Assembly (NCBI GenBank): GCA_963989245.1
Contig: OZ022340.1
Location: 50,039,054-50,103,053, forward strand
Source: Nansenia antarctica
Lineage: Eukaryota; Chordata; Actinopteri; Argentiniformes; Microstomatidae
Direction: 5' to 3'
DNA length: 64,000 bases
Within the stretch, counting starts at the first letter, position 1, and every line of letters begins with the position of its first letter. Both the position numbers and the translations under genes were made by a program. The notes beneath the pieces were generated by a model. The model searched no databases. It saw only the letters and a program-made list of their open reading frames with translations, and was not told the DNA's origin. Shown piece by piece: positions 62,606-64,000 of the stretch.

Positions 62606-64000
62606 TCGCTGTCTCTCTCTCTCTGTGTCTCGGTCTCTCTCTCTCACTGTCTCTGTCTCTCTCTCTCTGTCTCTCTCTCTGTCTCTCTCTCTCTGTCTCT
62701 CTCTCACTGTCTCTGTCTCTCTCTCTCTGTCTTTCTGTCTCTCTCTCTCTCTCTGTCTCTCTCTCTGTCTCTCTCTCTCTGTCTCTCTCTCTCTGTGTCT
62801 CTCTCTCTCTGTGTCTCTCTCTCTATCTCTCTCCCTTCCTCTCTCCCTCCCTCCCTCCATCCCTCCCTTCATCTCTCTCTCTCTCTCCCCAGTGACCTCA
62901 CCTCCAGCAGTGAAGCCGTTGCCTTCCTTGGGGGGGGTCCTCAGGTCCCCCTGGGTGGAGGTGGTCCCCATGGCGCCCTCCAGAGACACCCCCCTGGCCT
63001 TCACCGGCGGCTGCCTGGTGGGGACGGGCAGCTCAGGGTCGCCTTCTAGCGGCGAGGCGAAGCGGTGTGTGTCCATGAGGGCGGAGAAGCGGCGTCGGGC
63101 TCCAGAGGGAGGGCTGGAGTCACTCTCGGTGAAGGACGACTCGGAGCACGACAGGCGCTTCCTGGACACCACAGCACACCACAGGAGAGTGTTGTAAACA
63201 GGTAACATGTACTTTCTACTACTTACAGTCTGTCTACACTTCAATAGAGTCATCAGAACATCAGCAATCATTTCAACAGATTTTTTATTCTTTTTTATTC
63301 ATCAGTGGTCCACTTAACTCATGTAGTGCCAAGGGTGAATAAAGTCGCCCAAATTGTCAAAGCTCTAGAGTGCCAAGGGTGACTTTGGCTGCATTCGTAA
63401 ATTCGCTCTGGAAATCTAATCAGCGTTCATGGAATGCCTCTCGTCCAATCAAATGACTCAGTCCCTTTATGACGTTGAACTCAGTGTGCGCTCCGGCGCA
63501 GAGAATTTATAGAGAGAAATTTCCAGAGAGAATTTTACAAACGCAGCCTTTATTCGCAAAAAATGCAATGCCAATATCAAAGTGTTGTTCCTAGGCACAT
63601 AAAACACTTGGCACTCTAGGCGGTTAGGAGTGTTCTGGAATGAACTGTCAGTTGGTGAGTTAAACAGCTCGGTGTCCCTTCTCCTACAACATGAACTAAC
63701 TACTGCAGATAGGCTACTCAAGGTCACTCCAGCCAATGACACTGGACAGAAGGCAGGCAGTTTCAGGCAGTTTCAGCCTGTTTCTAGGCAGTTTCAGGCA
63801 GTTTCAGGCGGTTTCTAGGCAGTTTCAGGCGGTTTCTAGCCAGGGAGCCCCGTGTCTGGGGTCCAGACTCACATCTCAGGTGAGCCGGTCCTCCAGCTCT
63901 TGTCCCGCAGGGTGAGGCTGCCCAGGCTCTCCCTCTTGGCCACCCGGTCCTCCCTGGGGCCCTTGTGCTCCCGCCTGGTGACGGGCGGAGGCTTGTGCTC
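56824..64000 (-). CDS. mast1: MAST1 microtubule-associated Ser/Thr kinase, C-terminal part (PDZ and tail), 8 exons, cut by the window edge
   Basis: MAST kinases are AGC kinases with a PDZ domain that link the dystrophin/utrophin network to microtubules. MAST1 acts mainly in neurons. Exons are 63873-64000 (open at the edge), 62902-63161, 61304-61516, 60623-60852, 60291-60413, 60018-60154, 59348-59535 and 56824-58595, giving 1016 codons plus stop. The PDZ domain is encoded by exons ending 60623 and 60291 (ITIHRSGKKYGFTLRAIRVY, then GLYAGDLITHVNGESVHGLV). It is followed by PFENTSIKIGPARKSSYKSK and HTSRSLSSLNRSLSSGDSLP. The large last exon (1772 nt) has CKSAGNIPLSPLAHTPSP and RPRPKSAEPPRSPLLQRVQS. 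HQSVQTD and LEVVEE in the tail match MAST1 better than MAST3. A serine- and glycine-rich low-complexity stretch lies in the same exon. The kinase domain is outside the window. Confidence 0.9.
58662..58734. mobile_element. Minimal Tc1-type MITE (two facing ends)
   Basis: CAGTACCAGTAAAACGTTTG at the left and AATCTTTTGACTGGTACGGT at the right face each other with almost no interior. It lies in the last mast1 intron. Confidence 0.7.
58828..58976. mobile_element. hAT-type MITE
   Basis: The ends CAGGGTTTTTCCTG and CAGGAAAAACCCTG are inverted. Flanks GAGGAATG and GATGAATG match at 7 of 8 positions, fitting an aged 8-bp duplication. It lies in the last mast1 intron. Confidence 0.8.
59215..59340. repeat. 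20-bp minisatellite beside mast1 exon donor
   Basis: About six copies of GGGTAGGACCAGACTGACCT, ending about 8 bases from the donor of the exon at 59348-59535. Confidence 0.85.
59544..59897. repeat. GA-rich tract in mast1 intron
   Basis: A purine tract of 350 bp directly upstream (in sense, a pyrimidine tract) of the exon ending at 59535. Confidence 0.85.
61583..61795. repeat. Palindromic repeat with telomere-like TTAGGG motifs, copy 2
   Basis: Arms of about 50 bp (GTACATGTGGGAATACGGTA and its mirror) surround about eight TTAGGG-like units. It lies in a mast1 intron. Confidence 0.8.
62465..62890. repeat. CT/TCTG repeat of about 425 bp in mast1 intron
   Basis: CTCTCTGT units run up to the donor of the exon at 62902-63161. 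Long frames on both strands here are artefacts. Confidence 0.9.
63387..63548. mobile_element. MITE copy C in a mast1 intron
   Basis: GGCTGCATTCGTAAATTCGC at the left and TTTTACAAACGCAGCC at the right are inverted. The interior GGAATGCCTCTCGTCCAATC matches copy B. Confidence 0.8.

Noticed and set aside
62390..63271. A 293-aa minus-strand frame as a full protein
   Set aside because: Only 62902-63161 is a mast1 exon; the rest is a translated CT/GA repeat.

Overview
This is vertebrate, almost certainly teleost fish, nuclear DNA. Split genes with GT-AG introns encode clear vertebrate orthologues. The introns are packed with (CA)n, (GA)n and (GACA)n microsatellites, long minisatellites, hAT and Tc1/mariner elements, an L2-like LINE remnant and SINE tails of the kind common in fish. 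The repeat style would suit a clupeiform or another repeat-rich teleost, but I cannot fix the species. I see no prokaryotic features, CRISPR array, tRNA or rRNA.

Four protein-coding genes were assembled exon by exon. (1) smarca4 (BRG1, the catalytic ATPase of BAF/SWI-SNF) is on the minus strand, with 33 coding exons between 42116 and 6217. They sum to 4932 nt, an open frame of 1643 aa. (2) A galactose-3-O-sulfotransferase-like gene is on the plus strand (45235-47176), with three coding exons and 453 aa. It leaves from the region behind the smarca4 promoter. (3) atg4d, an autophagy cysteine protease, is on the minus strand (52343-48234), with ten coding exons and 481 aa. Its 3' end meets that of the sulfotransferase tail to tail. 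(4) The C-terminal two thirds of mast1, a microtubule-associated Ser/Thr kinase, is on the minus strand (64000-56824), with eight exons from before the PDZ domain to the stop. The kinase domain lies beyond the window. smarca4, atg4d and mast1 are all on human 19p13, so the order fits conserved vertebrate linkage.

Layout: 1-5400, intergenic repeats downstream of smarca4; 5400-42164, smarca4 with heavily invaded introns; about 43.7-44.1 kb, its CpG-rich promoter with a MITE; 45.2-47.26 kb, the sulfotransferase; 47.3-54.2 kb, atg4d; 54.3-64 kb, mast1.

The most unusual content is in the introns. A four-level nest of DNA transposons sits in smarca4 intron 7. A 1.7 kb minisatellite in intron 13 has a higher-order period near 126 bp. 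A Tc1 transposon is intact except for one stop codon. Several tandem repeats have copied real splice sites. Long complementary pyrimidine and purine tracts flank the exon that encodes the QLQ domain. I found no previously unknown enzymatic system. The candidates for novelty are these repeat and splice-site arrangements.
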